The translations under genes were made by a program, and so were the position numbers. Source: Hybos culiciformis (taxonomy: Eukaryota > Arthropoda > Insecta > Diptera > Hybotidae). Taken from it: a stretch of DNA of 64,000 bases. Where the stretch lies: positions 14,459,922 to 14,523,921 of the forward strand of contig OZ023273.1 in the NCBI GenBank assembly GCA_964007475.1, read 5' to 3'. The notes under the pieces were generated by a model. It did no database searches, was not told the origin of the DNA, and saw only the letters and a list, made by a program, of their open reading frames with translations. Position 1 is the stretch's first letter. Each line of letters starts with the position of its first letter. Positions 1 through 11,787 of this stretch are shown here, piece by piece.

Positions 1-2401
1 TTCACATTGGATGGGTGCATTTTTAATTGCTAATGTATATAAAAGGAACAAAGCTTATAAATGCATGGATCAGCGATTTTTGTGATTGTTTTTGGTTCAA
101 ATTTAAACGTTAAATTTATAATATTTATTTGAAGTGTAAAATATAAAAACAATAGGCACAATATTTTGTAAAAGAGCTTTAAAATTTTAAAAATATACAT
201 TTAGTCTTATTTTATATTATTTTATTCATCTCGTACCGTTCATCATGAAAGCTAAAGCTAAGTTCGTGTCAGTAAAACAAAACAATGTATAGCCAAAGAA
301 GTGTTTAACTTTCACAAATAATATAAGTGCCAATTTTTATCTCCAAAGTTTAGAAAACATAATTTAGTCTTGGTTATAAATTATTGAATACCAAACAAAC
401 TGAGTAAAAGAAACTTCGAAGAACTCAGCATAAAATGAAGCAATATAATACTGATTAGAAATCAAATTCATATATGATGATTTCTCATTAATTACACAAA
501 TATGATAGGTATGAAGAAAATGTGTCTACTTGAGCTTTCGCGAGGAAAACAAACACATATTGCACAGTATATTAAACAGTTATTTTTAAAGCAACAGTTT
601 TCTCAAATAACAAACAGCTGAATACTAAATGCTGCAACCAGCTTTTCCTAGACTTAAACAGATAAATAAATACTACAAAGCATTTTAAAAGTTCATTACA
701 GCCAATTCCTAAAGATTATCTTATCAAAAAAACATCTGAAATATTACTTAATAAAGGTTGTTTGATATTTCAATGTTTTCAACAAAATTTTGGAACATTT
801 TTAGCTATTTAAATTGTAGGTTATTAATGTTTTATGAACATTTGTTTTTTTTTTTAATTTAACTTGTGAATTTAAGGGAAATATAATATATTATGTCATA
901 ATTTATGTAATATAATATATATATATATATAAATTAAAAAAGTAAAATATTATTTATTTCAAATGTATAAAAACGGTAGATGCCAATTTTTTAAGTCTGT
1001 AAGTCTAAATTTAAAATACATGTAAAAATGATCTTATATGTCTATGAAATAAAAATCATGAGTTAATATTATCACGTTGGAATGCTGTTCAAATTATTTT
1101 TTAGTGGTTTCATTTGAACACAATATTATATATTTCAGAATTTATTCTTTGACTAGTCCAAAGAAATCAATCTTCTCAAGATACTTAGTATATAGAACTA
1201 GATATTTAAATGCAAAATATTTGAAATAAAAACATTTCTTATGCTAAATTTAAGTAGATATTATGAACAAGAAGACTATATTTCTTGAATTGATTTAAAT
1301 AAAAATAATTTTGATTTCATTTCGTCTCTAGTTAAATAAGAAATAAAAAATATAATACATATGCAACATTATTTTAGTAAATCAAATACTAATAATTTGT
1401 GGAGAACAATATAATAATTTGATGTTACGGCACCATCGGCTGAAATATTTAAATATTAATCTTCTTTTTTTTTGCTATTCAATTTTGAAATACTGCTTTT
1501 TGGGGGTAGGGAATTGGCAACATTAGTCATAACACTCGTAACAATACTTTTGTACAAAAGTGCAGGTGATGAAGTATAATTGTTCATCCTTCTTTTATCA
1601 ATTTTAAGCGCAATGAATGTATAATAAGCAAATAGCAATATGGGGAGATTTTTAAGATCAAACTTCTCTAATAGTCATAAAGAAGTTAGTTTGTACATTA
1701 TAATTTTATCTTATGTCCTAATTTTATATATTTTTAATATGAAAAATAAAAATAATCAGTTAAAATTTTTAACGCTTTAATTTTCAACAAATTCCAAATG
1801 GAACATACCTATTATAAAAATTTAGTTAAGTAAGTATATAAAATAATAATGTGTATGTATGTATATAAATATATAAGTAATATATAATACATCAGCGGTT
1901 CTTAGCATTTTATAGTAACGGCTCTCCTAATAACCAGCTCTTTATTTATATTATTTTGTAAATATTCAATATTTTACCACTTTACACACAAGTGGCTAGA
2001 ACTTCCACCAAATTCAGTAATTTTTTTAAAAATGTTATATCTTTTGTTGACAAGACTATGAATATAAAAGAATATCAAAGAATATCAATACAAAACTTGT
2101 GAATGGAGAATTTCTGATTTACCTCAAACAAAACAAAATGATTAGATCATTTACAAAATTTTCATAAATAAATTTGAATAAGTATTTTATTCCCAAAAGT
2201 TTTTGAAGCAGTTTAGAACCACTTTAGAACTTGCTTTCCGAAATAAAAAATGTTGTTTAATATATGATTTATGTCACTCAATTTGGCGACCCACTACTCA
2301 ATCTTTGACGAACCCTTAGATTCCATCGATTACGAATAACTGAATACATTATACATATTTTAGTATAGTTTTAAAATAAAATAAAAAAAAATGTATAAAA
2401 T
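1..2401. other. AT-rich intergenic DNA, no gene seen
   Basis: I see no convincing coding sequence. There is an (AT)n tract near 918-930. From 1893 the sequence begins with a CAG-GGTTCTTAGC-like motif that resembles a hAT terminal repeat, and GGCGACCCACTA near 2285 is in the style of hAT right ends, but no matching right terminus or 8-bp duplication is visible. The short open frame at 1456-1638 (minus) has no recognisable domain and ends in a poly-lysine run from an A tract. Confidence 0.5.
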
Positions 2402-3052
2402 TTAGTCTTTCAACTTTATGGTATAAAATGCAGTTGAAATGTTATGCGGCTTTGCAGGATTAAATATTTGTTGACCTTTTTCGTCGACATAATCCTCGAA
2501 CTTAATCTCACATAACATAATTGCTCCAGATTTTTCAAATATTCTTTTTGAATAAACATTAAAAATTATTACAACTGCTAAGTTATAATCAGATTCTTGG
2601 GCTAATGATAGCAGTTTTTTCACCAAACGTGAAGCAATTGTCTTCCCAGAAAATTCGGGATTGACACACAGCAAATCAAAATCAAATATTTTAGCACCGT
2701 TAAATGTCCTAATAGATTCTACAGCTTTTTGGAAGAGTGATGAGTGTAACTCATATATTGGTCTCATTTTTGAATTTGCAGCTTTTGTTGACAAATAATT
2801 TTTATATTTTTCCATTTTATATAACCTTCCCATTGAAAGGCCGACAATTTCATTTGTCTTCTCGTGTCTGGCTAATACACAAATACCATTCTCAATATTT
2901 TCCATAATTCTAGTAGATTCGAAATTTAAAATTTCTTCTGAATCGACTCCAATTAGAGTGTAAAGTGCATTATATGGATAAAAATATTTTGATATAAATT
3001 TTATTATATCGTCCTTATCAATTGAGGAGCATTTCTCAAATATGAAATGCAT
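2402..3052 (-). CDS. GNAT-family arylalkylamine N-acetyltransferase-like protein
   Basis: A 216-residue intronless reading frame, close to the usual length of insect arylalkylamine (dopamine) N-acetyltransferases. This family transfers acetyl from acetyl-CoA to dopamine, serotonin and related amines, in cuticle sclerotization, neurotransmitter inactivation and melatonin-type pathways. The acetyl-CoA binding motif A is visible at residues about 126-144 (DLLCVNPEFSGKTIASRLV), but the usual R/Q-x-x-G-x-G/A loop reads FSGKTIA, so it is slightly divergent. Motif B follows at about 164-189 (NVYSKRIFEKSGA then CEIKFEDY). The C-terminus ends in a typical strand (FYTIKLKD). The start is the first ATG of the open frame. 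No neighbour is functionally linked. The fold is clear, but the exact amine substrate cannot be read from sequence, and a paralogous function is possible because this family is expanded in insects. Confidence 0.88.
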   Translation of the reverse strand: MHFIFEKCSSIDKDDIIKFISKYFYPYNALYTLIGVDSEEILNFESTRIMENIENGICVLARHEKTNEIVGLSMGRLYKMEKYKNYLSTKAANSKMRPIYELHSSLFQKAVESIRTFNGAKIFDFDLLCVNPEFSGKTIASRLVKKLLSLAQESDYNLAVVIIFNVYSKRIFEKSGAIMLCEIKFEDYVDEKGQQIFNPAKPHNISTAFYTIKLKD

Positions 3053-3863
3053 TGTCCTCTTGTTTTGTTAGCTTGTTTTTCTTCAACTTTTATTATATTA
3101 TGTTTAATCGATTTTAAAAAGAGTGTCCGAGTTGTACAATGCACAATCACTAAAGGAAAATGAAAATCAAATTGAATTGAAAATTTTCTTGCAAAGGTGT
3201 TAAGAGTGTTGGATACGGCAACGCGGCATATGTATATTTTACTGTTTTAATTAACACTGATGATAACGTAATTTGTATAAAAAAAGTTTATTAAGTTTAT
3301 TAAACGGATATTATTTTGCACTCTTTTTCAATATAAAATATACTTTGATGATCCAATATTTGATTTTGAACGATATTTTTAAATGATATCACTAAGAAAA
3401 ATTAAATCGATAATTATTTTGCCCATGAATCATTTTTATTTTATTAATTAATATTGTAAATCAAGTTATTGCTTTGTAATCCTTTGATTAAGATCAAAAG
3501 TTTAATTTTTATTTTCTCCTATGGTTAATATGGAATAATGGCTGATAATTTGATTACCAGATATTTTTAACAATCAAGTATACATAGATTCATACCCAAC
3601 ACTCTTAAACTTAATAAATATTATACATACGTTACGTATATAAAAGTTTTTCGCAGTTGCAAAGAGCCAGAAAGCATGTAAAGCGATAGAGGAACTAAGA
3701 TTCGTATCGTACCTAAATTTTTAATTTACTGTAAGATTATGTTATAAATGATAACGGCCTAAATTTAATAGTCATTAAATCAGGAAAATATTTTGTAAGT
3801 CTATAAATATTTATTATTATCAAAATTAAAATAACACTTTATATTTTTTACAAGGTTTTTATT
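3053..3863. other. AT-rich intergenic DNA upstream of the acetyltransferase
   Basis: This holds the 5' flank of the minus-strand acetyltransferase gene. No further exon, TATA element or repeat can be called with confidence. Confidence 0.4.
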
Positions 3864-4304
3864 AAGTCACTTTCTTGTCTGTCCTCGAAATTTTGCAATA
3901 CAATTTTAGACCATTTTCCGACAAGCTACAGCTTTGAAACTTTTAATATCTCTGAATCCGATAACAATGCAATATTCTACCACTTTAATGTTCAATCATG
4001 ATGTGAAAAGTTTCTTGTCTGTTTGTCTGCCTGTTTTGCAATCAAATTTTCACAACCAAAAGTTCGTCCGATTTCATTCAAATTTGGTACATTAAAAGAG
4101 GACATAATTAAACAGACAAATTTCGTAACAAAAATTTTGTTGGCCTCCTACCGAGCGACCTCCTCCGGGGGAGGACTTCAAAAATTCGTCCGAATTCATT
4201 CAAATTTGGTAGGTACATAAAAAGAGGAAATGATTAAACACACAAATTTCGTAACGACAAATAAATCAGTCAGAGTCCGTAACTAAGCACGGGTTGACGG
4301 CTAG
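3864..4304 (+). mobile_element. Degenerate Helitron-like repeat
   Basis: The segment has two related pieces, each opening with a TTTCTTGTCTGTC-like pyrimidine run followed by TTTTGCAAT. It ends in AAGCACGGGTTGACGG then CTAG followed by T. A GC-rich short hairpin region upstream of a terminal CTAG/T is the usual end of non-autonomous Helitrons. The internal motif TCATTCAAATTTGGTA occurs twice (about 4073 and 4195). The only open frame (4023-4220) is repeat sequence and not a gene. The 5' boundary is approximate. Confidence 0.5.
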
Positions 4305-4384
4305 TTGACTAAAAAGAAGAAAATAAATGCTAAATAAAAAAGTTTTAAAAACCACGTTTTTTAATTGACTAAAAAGAAGAAAAT
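4305..4384 (+). repeat. 60-bp-period direct repeat (20-bp exact unit twice)
   Basis: The 20-bp string TTGACTAAAAAGAAGAAAAT occurs exactly at 4305-4324 and again at 4365-4384. Between them is an A/T-rich 40-bp spacer containing AAAAACCACGTTTTTT. A related motif (AACTAAAAAG beside AAAAACAACGTTTTT) recurs in the fold-back element at about 9310-9355, so this may be a relic of the same family. Confidence 0.6.
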
Positions 4385-7300
4385 GAAAATTTTTCTCCGG
4401 CTCATTCAGAGGATTGTGGACAAACATACTTGAAACTTATTACAACAGTCTGTAACTAGAAAGTGAAGTGATAAATATTTACAAAATGTTTATTTTCTGT
4501 TAATTATATGCGATACAACTGAATAGCCAACAAATCAAAAATTAACAGTAAAAAAATGAAGCCATCCAAATAATGGATTTATAGTTAATAAATATTTAAA
4601 GCCAGTTTAATACCAGTTTGTAGAAAAAGTGGAGCGGAAAAGCATTGTTTCTAACTGAAAATTTAAATAAAAATTAAATAATAAGCATAGACGTAATTAA
4701 AAGATATTATCTAGTTGGATATTTTCCAGATAAAATATTAAATGTATTAGTCATGATGGAATAATATTAGTTATAAAAAATATGCTCAAATGTCAATACG
4801 ATAAATTGATAAGTAGTATTTATTATCTATTTACGTATATATACCAATTGAAAAATATAATATAACTTTTTAAGAAAGTTTACTTAAGACTTTCTAAAAA
4901 CTTTGATATAAATAACTACTAAATACTTAAATTTATGCGAAAAAAAATAATTTGTAATTATATAATTCTAATTTAATGTTTAATTCATTTTCCAATATTT
5001 TTCTCAATTTAAACAATTTTATTCTTGTTTAATAATATGTTAATTAAGCACAATTTAAGCTTATAAGAAACCTATAATTGTAAACGTTTGATCCTCTTTT
5101 TCACTAAAAAATAAATAGAAGCCATATTTCTATCGTTTTGGTCTCGAACTCAGAAAATTCGTCAATCATAATTTAATCAAATTTTTAGCAAATCTTTCAA
5201 TACGTATCCTTGCAATAGAAATAGAAAAATAGAAAATACGTTGTTTTCAAAATGAAATATAGATACATTTAATGTACAATTTTGTTTTTTTATGCCTGAA
5301 GCAAAAACGCATATATCTTTATGCCAATAAAAAGTTATATTCTGGTACAAGTTTCAATAAATAAAATTTTGAAAAATTATTAAAATTTTTTTTAGAAATA
5401 TTGCAGAGAAATAAAAATAAAGATAGTATAAGCCCATTCGAGAAAATAAACATCAAAGATCGAACTAAGTCAAAAAGACGTTCAAAAAATATATAAATAA
5501 AATGTTATAAAAATTTGTTTTATTAATTTTATTTTTCAACCATTTGAAGAGAAAAGGAGAGTATAGTAATTTTTCCACAAAAAGAAGATTGCTGAAATCG
5601 AATTAATTTAGTTCTAAAAAAATGATTATGTCACAAAAAAATATAAAACTAATTATTTTAATTAATTTTTTAATTTGTTTTAAATTTGAATAGCTTTTAA
5701 AAGAAATATTTTAAATTTTTTAAAATCAAATTTTTTAAAATTAAAATTCGCCCTGTTAAGCGCATTAAAAATTTTTTTTTTTTTTGTTCCCCATGCAAAC
5801 ATAAATAAATTTACATAGTTTTTTAATCCTTAAAATATTTATATATATATATATATATTATTGTATATATATAAATATAATTGTTTACCTTGAAAATTTC
5901 AGCTAAAATGGCTTTATCCAATGAAAAAGAAATTGCTTTTCTTTTTTTTTAATTGATAAAAATTAATTTTATTATTTTTATAATCAAAAATTTCCGTCGG
6001 AATATCGAATGAGAAAAAAACAAAAAATTAAATAAATGAAGAAAAAAAATTAATTTAAAAAAAATACGTGTTTCTTAATGATCTGATCACATCAATAGTA
6101 CGTCTAAAAATGATCCAATTACTTAATTTCAGTTTATTATTGAATTGTGTACAAGGGATGAAATCCAAAATAAATATTAAAATAAAAAAATAATACATAT
6201 ATATTTTTTTTAAGCCGATAAAATACTTTATTTTTAATGTATACACCTTCATGTGTGTTTTTTATTTCAATAATTTTTTTTTCTATTTCATGGTTTTTTT
6301 TCGTTTTTATTATATTGTTATATTAAATAAATATTAAAAAAAAATAATGTTTAACGATCATTTTTCAAATAAAAGCAAAAAATAAATATGTATATATAGT
6401 TAACTTAATGAAAAAAAAAACAGTAACAACTAAGAAAATTAAAATAATAACTTTTTTTTTTTCAGATTATTGTACCCTATATATACATTGGTATAATATT
6501 CATCAATATCATGTACTGTACACAGAACTAACGATATTATGGATTAGTATGGAATTTGATCAGTTTTTAAGCCATTAAACATTTTTATTTTTCACCTATT
6601 AAAAATAAAAGTTTTTCAATTCACTAATATAAAAATAATGTATGTACCGTATAAACATTTCGTATACATTAATATATCTGAGTATATTTTATGTTTACCT
6701 ACATCAAATTATGCATAGGTACTTCGAGCAGAATGGATCGACTATTATCAGAATATTTTAATTAAATATTTTGTTAGTTAACTGAGAAAATATAACAGCA
6801 CTGCAGAATTAAAAATTTTTTTTTAGAAACATTATTAATTTAAAGGATATTCTAATATTTTTTAACCCTTTCTATTGTTTATAATATCACATACAAATAA
6901 AAAATTTATTATTCTAAAAATCAAAAATAATAAGAGTGTAATTAAAAAAAAAATCGAAAATCTAGATACTTACTTCATAATTATTATAACACTCGATCTA
7001 TTACAGGGTCATACGAGCTTAATGTAAAATTTATATTATATATTAACTTATGCGATACAAGAGCAGTACTATATATTGTTACATGCTCCATAATAAAGAT
7101 CCTTAAAGAATGGAACCTCTTTGGGCTTCTATTATTACTTAGAATTTATTTTTAAGCATTTTAAGGTATTATTTAACTACGCAAAGCAGAGATTTTGCCT
7201 AGTTTTGAAAAAAGTATATAGATTATATATTTTTGTTCCAGAAGTTTGATTCTCAAACTTTTCCATAAAACAATTCAAAGTTTATTTAATGTTAAATTTA

Positions 7301-8387
7301 ACGAAAATTTTATAACAAAAAAAAGGAAAAGAACGGATATATGCAACTTTCTCTGGATCTGGCTCTGACTATGATAAGAACTTTAAGGATCATCAGAATA
7401 AATTAAAACAGTGCATTCTATTCTCCCCCTCCTAGAATACTTAAAATGTTATCAAATTATTAATTTATGAAAGTAAAATTTTTTTTTTTGAATTCTAGAA
7501 AATTAACAAAGAAAATAATAAAAACAAAATTAAATAAAAAAAAAATTAGCAAACACAAGTGTTAAAACAGAAGGTTTAATTTGTCTTTTTTTTTTTTAAT
7601 ATTGGAATTTTCAATCGAAATATAATTAAGAAAATATTAAATATCTGAATTTATGTCGCTATATAAAAATCCATTAAAAAAATATATCAAAATAAGGAAG
7701 GAAATTGGAAACAGCAGAAGATAAATTTTTGTTTTCTATACTAATCTGGATTTATCCGAGAAATACGATGATTCATTTATTTATATTTTTTATTTTTAAT
7801 AATATGAAATTATTCATATATTTACATATTAACAAAAAATAAAAACTGCCATGAAATATATAATGAATTAAATTTTGAATATACCCTTTATTTTCATAAA
7901 GTATCTTATACATATACATATTAGGTATTCGTGTAAATGCGTAGGACTAAAAAAACAATTCCATTGCTATTGGGGCGCGGTCAGATATATTTTATAAACA
8001 ATATTATCAATATTTAAAAATTACAAATTAATTAATTGAAATATTTTTGCTCTCAAAATTTATTAATTAATGAGAAATAAAGTAGTCTATAACTGTAGCA
8101 CCTCGAATAAAAGTTTATATTCTATCAATCCGGAGTTAGAGGCTCTTCACCAAGCGTCTAATTTATTTTCATATAAATAATGAAAATTATTTTGTGGATT
8201 GGAAGAACTTAAAAAAACTGTGACAGCCCAAGGATTCGGACTAGGGTCTGGATTTCGATGAAAATTATTATAAATTTGAGTATGATATATGACTAAATGG
8301 TATTTTTAAAACGTTTTTATTAGTTCACTTTGTTGTCCGGTGCAAATTTTGTAATCAATTTTTCAGGCACTTCTAGATGAGATAGAG
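4385..8387. other. AT-rich intergenic DNA, no gene seen
   Basis: The sequence is long A and T runs with a (TA)n tract around 5841-5858. Open frames such as 6055-6252 (minus) are lysine/phenylalanine/isoleucine-rich and look like chance translations. From about 8315 a stretch (TTTTTATTAGTTCACTTTGTTGTCC) resembles the opening of the repeat at 3857, suggesting another decayed copy. Confidence 0.4.
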
Positions 8388-8799
8388 CACTGTAAAAAAT
8401 AATGTAAAATTACACGAAACTTTACACTGCTAGCCACGTAAATTTACAGTATCTACCAGGTAAAATTTTTTTCATTGAATATTACAGAATTTTACGTTAC
8501 AATATTACACAAATTCTGCAAATTTACTGAATTTTTTGTACTTTTGCAAATAAAACTGAGTTTTTACACAAATTTCTATTAAAATTACATAGATTCTGGA
8601 AAAGTAATATGTATTTTTAGTAAATAAAGTAAAATTGGATGGTTTTGGCGTCTAAAACTACATTCTGTAAAACTGTAAAAGTACAAACCAGGTCAAAATT
8701 TACATTTTGGAAAAACAAAATGTAATAGTTCATGAATTATCGTTGGATAGAAAAAACCAACGATAAGTCATGTAAAATCACTAAAAATTTTTACCAGTG
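8388..8799. mobile_element. TIR element beginning CACTG (CMC/Chapaev-like MITE, tentative)
   Basis: The left end reads CACTGTAAAAAATAATGTAA. The right end, read inward on the minus strand, is CACTGGTAAAAATTTTTAGTG. The interior has no coding capacity and is rich in GTAAAAT/ATTTTAC motifs. It also holds an inner perfect hairpin (TTATCGTTGG ... CCAACGATAA, about 8737-8766). CACTG ends are typical of the CMC superfamily. I could not find a clean target-site duplication, so the class is uncertain. Confidence 0.55.
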
Positions 8800-8843
8800 A
8801 GGCTTGAAAATTGGAGCATAGGTCAGAAATGGATGACAATACA

Positions 8844-8882
8844 ACATAATGTAAAAACATAATGTAAAAACATAATGTAAAA
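8844..8882 (+). repeat. 13-bp tandem repeat, three copies
   Basis: The unit ACATAATGTAAAA is repeated three times without interruption (8844-8856, 8857-8869, 8870-8882). The unit resembles the GTAAAA-rich interior of the adjacent TIR element. Confidence 0.85.
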
Positions 8883-8907
8883 AATTTTGTGGTTCTACGG
8901 TTCCATC

Positions 8908-9195
8908 CATGGTTCCACTGACTCCGCAATCACGTCGCTGGACTGATTTGGCAGAAATTTTGAACTTAAGTAGCATTGTGATCCTAGATGGTTATGGAAT
9001 ATTAGAAATTTTGATCCGAGGCCCTGACGGGGGGGCTACCTTAGAAGCCGGTTTTGGAATTTACGTATATTCCGATAAAATGTTATAGCGCTGGATCGAA
9101 ATACCTGGATTAAAGACTGGATATCGCAGGGCCCCCATCTGAGGTCCCAGGACTCTGGGGAGGGGGCTAAAAAGCAAATTTAGAAATTCAGGATT
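8908..9195 (+). mobile_element. Truncated copy of the Helitron at 38636-39221
   Basis: This stretch aligns by eye with 38680-38950. Shared strings include GATTTGGC..AAATTTTGAAC, GAAATTTTGATCCGA, GGGGGGCTACCTTAGAAGCC and GGTTTTG..ATTTA.GTATATTCC. It is much richer in G+C than its surroundings. Both the 5' TC end and the 3' CTAG end are missing, so it is a decayed internal fragment. Confidence 0.7.
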
Positions 9196-9278
9196 TCATA
9201 GCTTTAGCATACGTAAAATAGATATAAAAATTTTGTTTTTATTTATGGCTTAATTCGATTCAAATAAGATTAAAACAG

Positions 9279-9614
9279 AAAAAATAAATAAATAAATAAA
9301 AAAAAAATTTTAAAAACAACGTTTTTATAACGGAATAAAATAACTAAAAAGTAAAACATTTAATCAGATAATAATTGATAATCTCATACCGATTTCCCTG
9401 AAAATTAATTCTCACGAAAAACGTGGGGCGCTTAAAATTGAACAATATCGTTTATCACACGCGTCCCACGTTTTTCGTGAGAATTAATTTTCAGGGAAAT
9501 CGGTATGAGGTTATCAATTATTATCTGATTAAATGTTTTACTTTTTAGTTATTTTATTCCGTTATAAAAACGTTTTTTTTAAAATTTTTTTTTTATTTAT
9601 TTATTTATTTTTTT
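9279..9614. mobile_element. Large fold-back (snap-back) inverted-repeat element
   Basis: The left arm (about 9279-9427) and right arm (about 9465-9614) are near-perfect reverse complements of about 149 bp, separated by only about 37 bp. The match runs from the outer (AAAT)n/(ATTT)n tracts through AAAACAACGTTTTTATAACGG, the AATCAGATAATAATTGATAA segment and CGAAAAACGTGGG. There is no coding sequence. It would form a long hairpin in single-stranded DNA or RNA, and is most simply a fold-back MITE. No target-site duplication could be assigned because the flanks are simple A/T. Confidence 0.85.
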
Positions 9615-11787
9615 ATATTTAATGATATTAAAGGAACCTAAAAAAAAGTATCTTAAATTGAATTGCCGAAAACGGATTATTTATGAAGCTCTGTTCTATA
9701 TTTTTTTAAATAAAATTATCATTTGAATTTTTATTATGGATTGTTTTTAAGTTATGACCGACAGTAATGTGGGGTTACAATTTTGGGAAATGAGTATTAT
9801 TAAAATTTTCTTCTAAATTCAACACAAATAAATAAATAAATTAATAAATATGCTTCAATCAAAATTTTGTACAAAAATGTGTAGTTTGTTAAAGAAAATA
9901 TTAATAGTTTTGCAGATATTTTTTTTCTTTTTTACAGATTCATTCGGATGTAAAATCGGATGTAAAATAATATAAATAAATGTGTTTTTCTTATAACAGG
10001 TAAATAATAAAAAATGCAATAATAAGATGTCATCATTGAATTAATTATCCTCATTAATTTTCTTTTCAATTTTGTTTATTTTTTTTTCTATCAATCACCC
10101 ACGTTGTATAACAACTAGTAAAGTATTTGTAACTGAAGTGCATGTGCATTATGTAAACATAATGGTAAAATGTATCTAACGATAGCGCATCATAGGTATA
10201 TGAATAGACAGAAAGGCGCACTTTAATATTGACTTTTTTTTTCGTACATAAGTATATTTAAAAAAGTGTGTAAACAATAAATTTGTTATAAGATCTTTTT
10301 TTCTTATTAACTTTTTGAATTGAATTTTATTGGTAACTATTTGTTGCATTTAAGGAATTTGTTAAATTGTTGCAAACGACATTTTAATTTTAATTTTTTT
10401 AATAAATGATTAAGACATTCAGAAATCAGGATATATGTATGTCTATAAAATAAATAATGTTGTTCTCGATTTCTGAGTACAAACATAGATAAAGATTAAA
10501 TTATCTAGGTATATGTTAACTATTTTAAAACATAAATTGTTACATAATGTCGTACTTAAAGGGGCTTCAATTTCCAAAAAATAATAAATAAATTTTAATT
10601 GATTTTATTTTAAAATACAAATTAATGATTCAAAAGATATATGAAAATCCTGATTATAAATAACCTTAGATCTCTTCCACAAATGCGTTTTCTCAACACC
10701 AAAAAAAGACATTGTTTTATTTTTTAATATCGAATATGTCGAAAAGCCAGTGGAAAATTGCATCAGAAAAAAATTTTTTTTTATATAAATTAAAAAGTGC
10801 TGGAATATATTTTTTGTTGGTTTCTTTCAAAAAGAAGTTAAAAAAAGACACGAAAAAACAAATGTTTATGTTTAATATGAAATTGACAATTTTTGGCAGT
10901 AAACTGGAATTCTTTTTTAATTTGGCAAAAGAAAAGTTAATTTATAACATAAATACAAAAATGTTAAATACCTACTAAAATATTTTCATTCACACATATA
11001 TAATATGTAGATTTATATTTATGTGCATTGTTATGTGCATTGTTTTGTATTAATGTTAATCACATCATTTAAACTTATTATATTGAGGTAATTTTATACT
11101 CCAGTACGAGAATAAAAATCCTATTCTTCTTTCCTATTTCAATAAAATTATTAATGTTTGTTGTGTGTATTCTTGAATTTCATAATTATAGAATTTGAGA
11201 ATAGGAATATGGTACGATTTTAATCATAACAAACCTCCAGTAAATATCATACTTGCTTTTTTCTGATAATAAATAAGATTTCATTCTATTTGATGAGTCT
11301 GCCTTAAAATTGTTTTTTTTTTATCATTTAAAACAAATTGAACCAATATTTGAAAACTACATTATTTTAGTAAATCTTGTCTTCATAACAATATAATTTT
11401 TCATTAATTATTATTTTTTAACATTTTACCATTTATATTGTAGTCAAACAGATTTTGTTTTTTTTTTATAACTCTTTGGTTTTCTTTTACACTAAAAAGC
11501 AATTTTTTATTGTTTTTAATTTATTTTCAATTTTTTTTTTTTTTACAAAATAAATAGTTTATATCTATTAATTTAATGAAAATGCACCTTTTGACCTTTT
11601 ATAAATCCAACAAATAAACATTTTTAAAGTCTAAAATAAATTACTGCCTTAGCGCCGAATATATCAAAATTTACAAAATGAAAATAAATACACAATATTT
11701 CGAATTTAGAGATAAAAAGCACTTGCCTGCGGCGTGCTTACAATGCTTTATAATTTAGTATCATTTTTGTTAAGTTTAATTTGTGCC
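9615..11787. other. AT-rich intergenic DNA, 3' side of the synthetase gene
   Basis: No gene is seen. On the minus strand, candidate poly(A) signals (AATAAA, read as TTTATT) for the synthetase mRNA lie at 11506-11511 and 11520-11525, implying a 3' UTR of roughly 270-290 nt. The open frame at 10712-10978 (plus) is lysine/phenylalanine-rich and lacks domain features. Confidence 0.4.

Noticed and set aside
1456..1638. 60-residue minus-strand frame
   Set aside because: No recognisable family, and it ends in lysines from an A tract. Its length is expected by chance in AT-rich DNA with few constraints.
4023..4220. 65-residue plus-strand frame
   Set aside because: It lies wholly in a Helitron-like repeat with an internal duplication and has no protein features.
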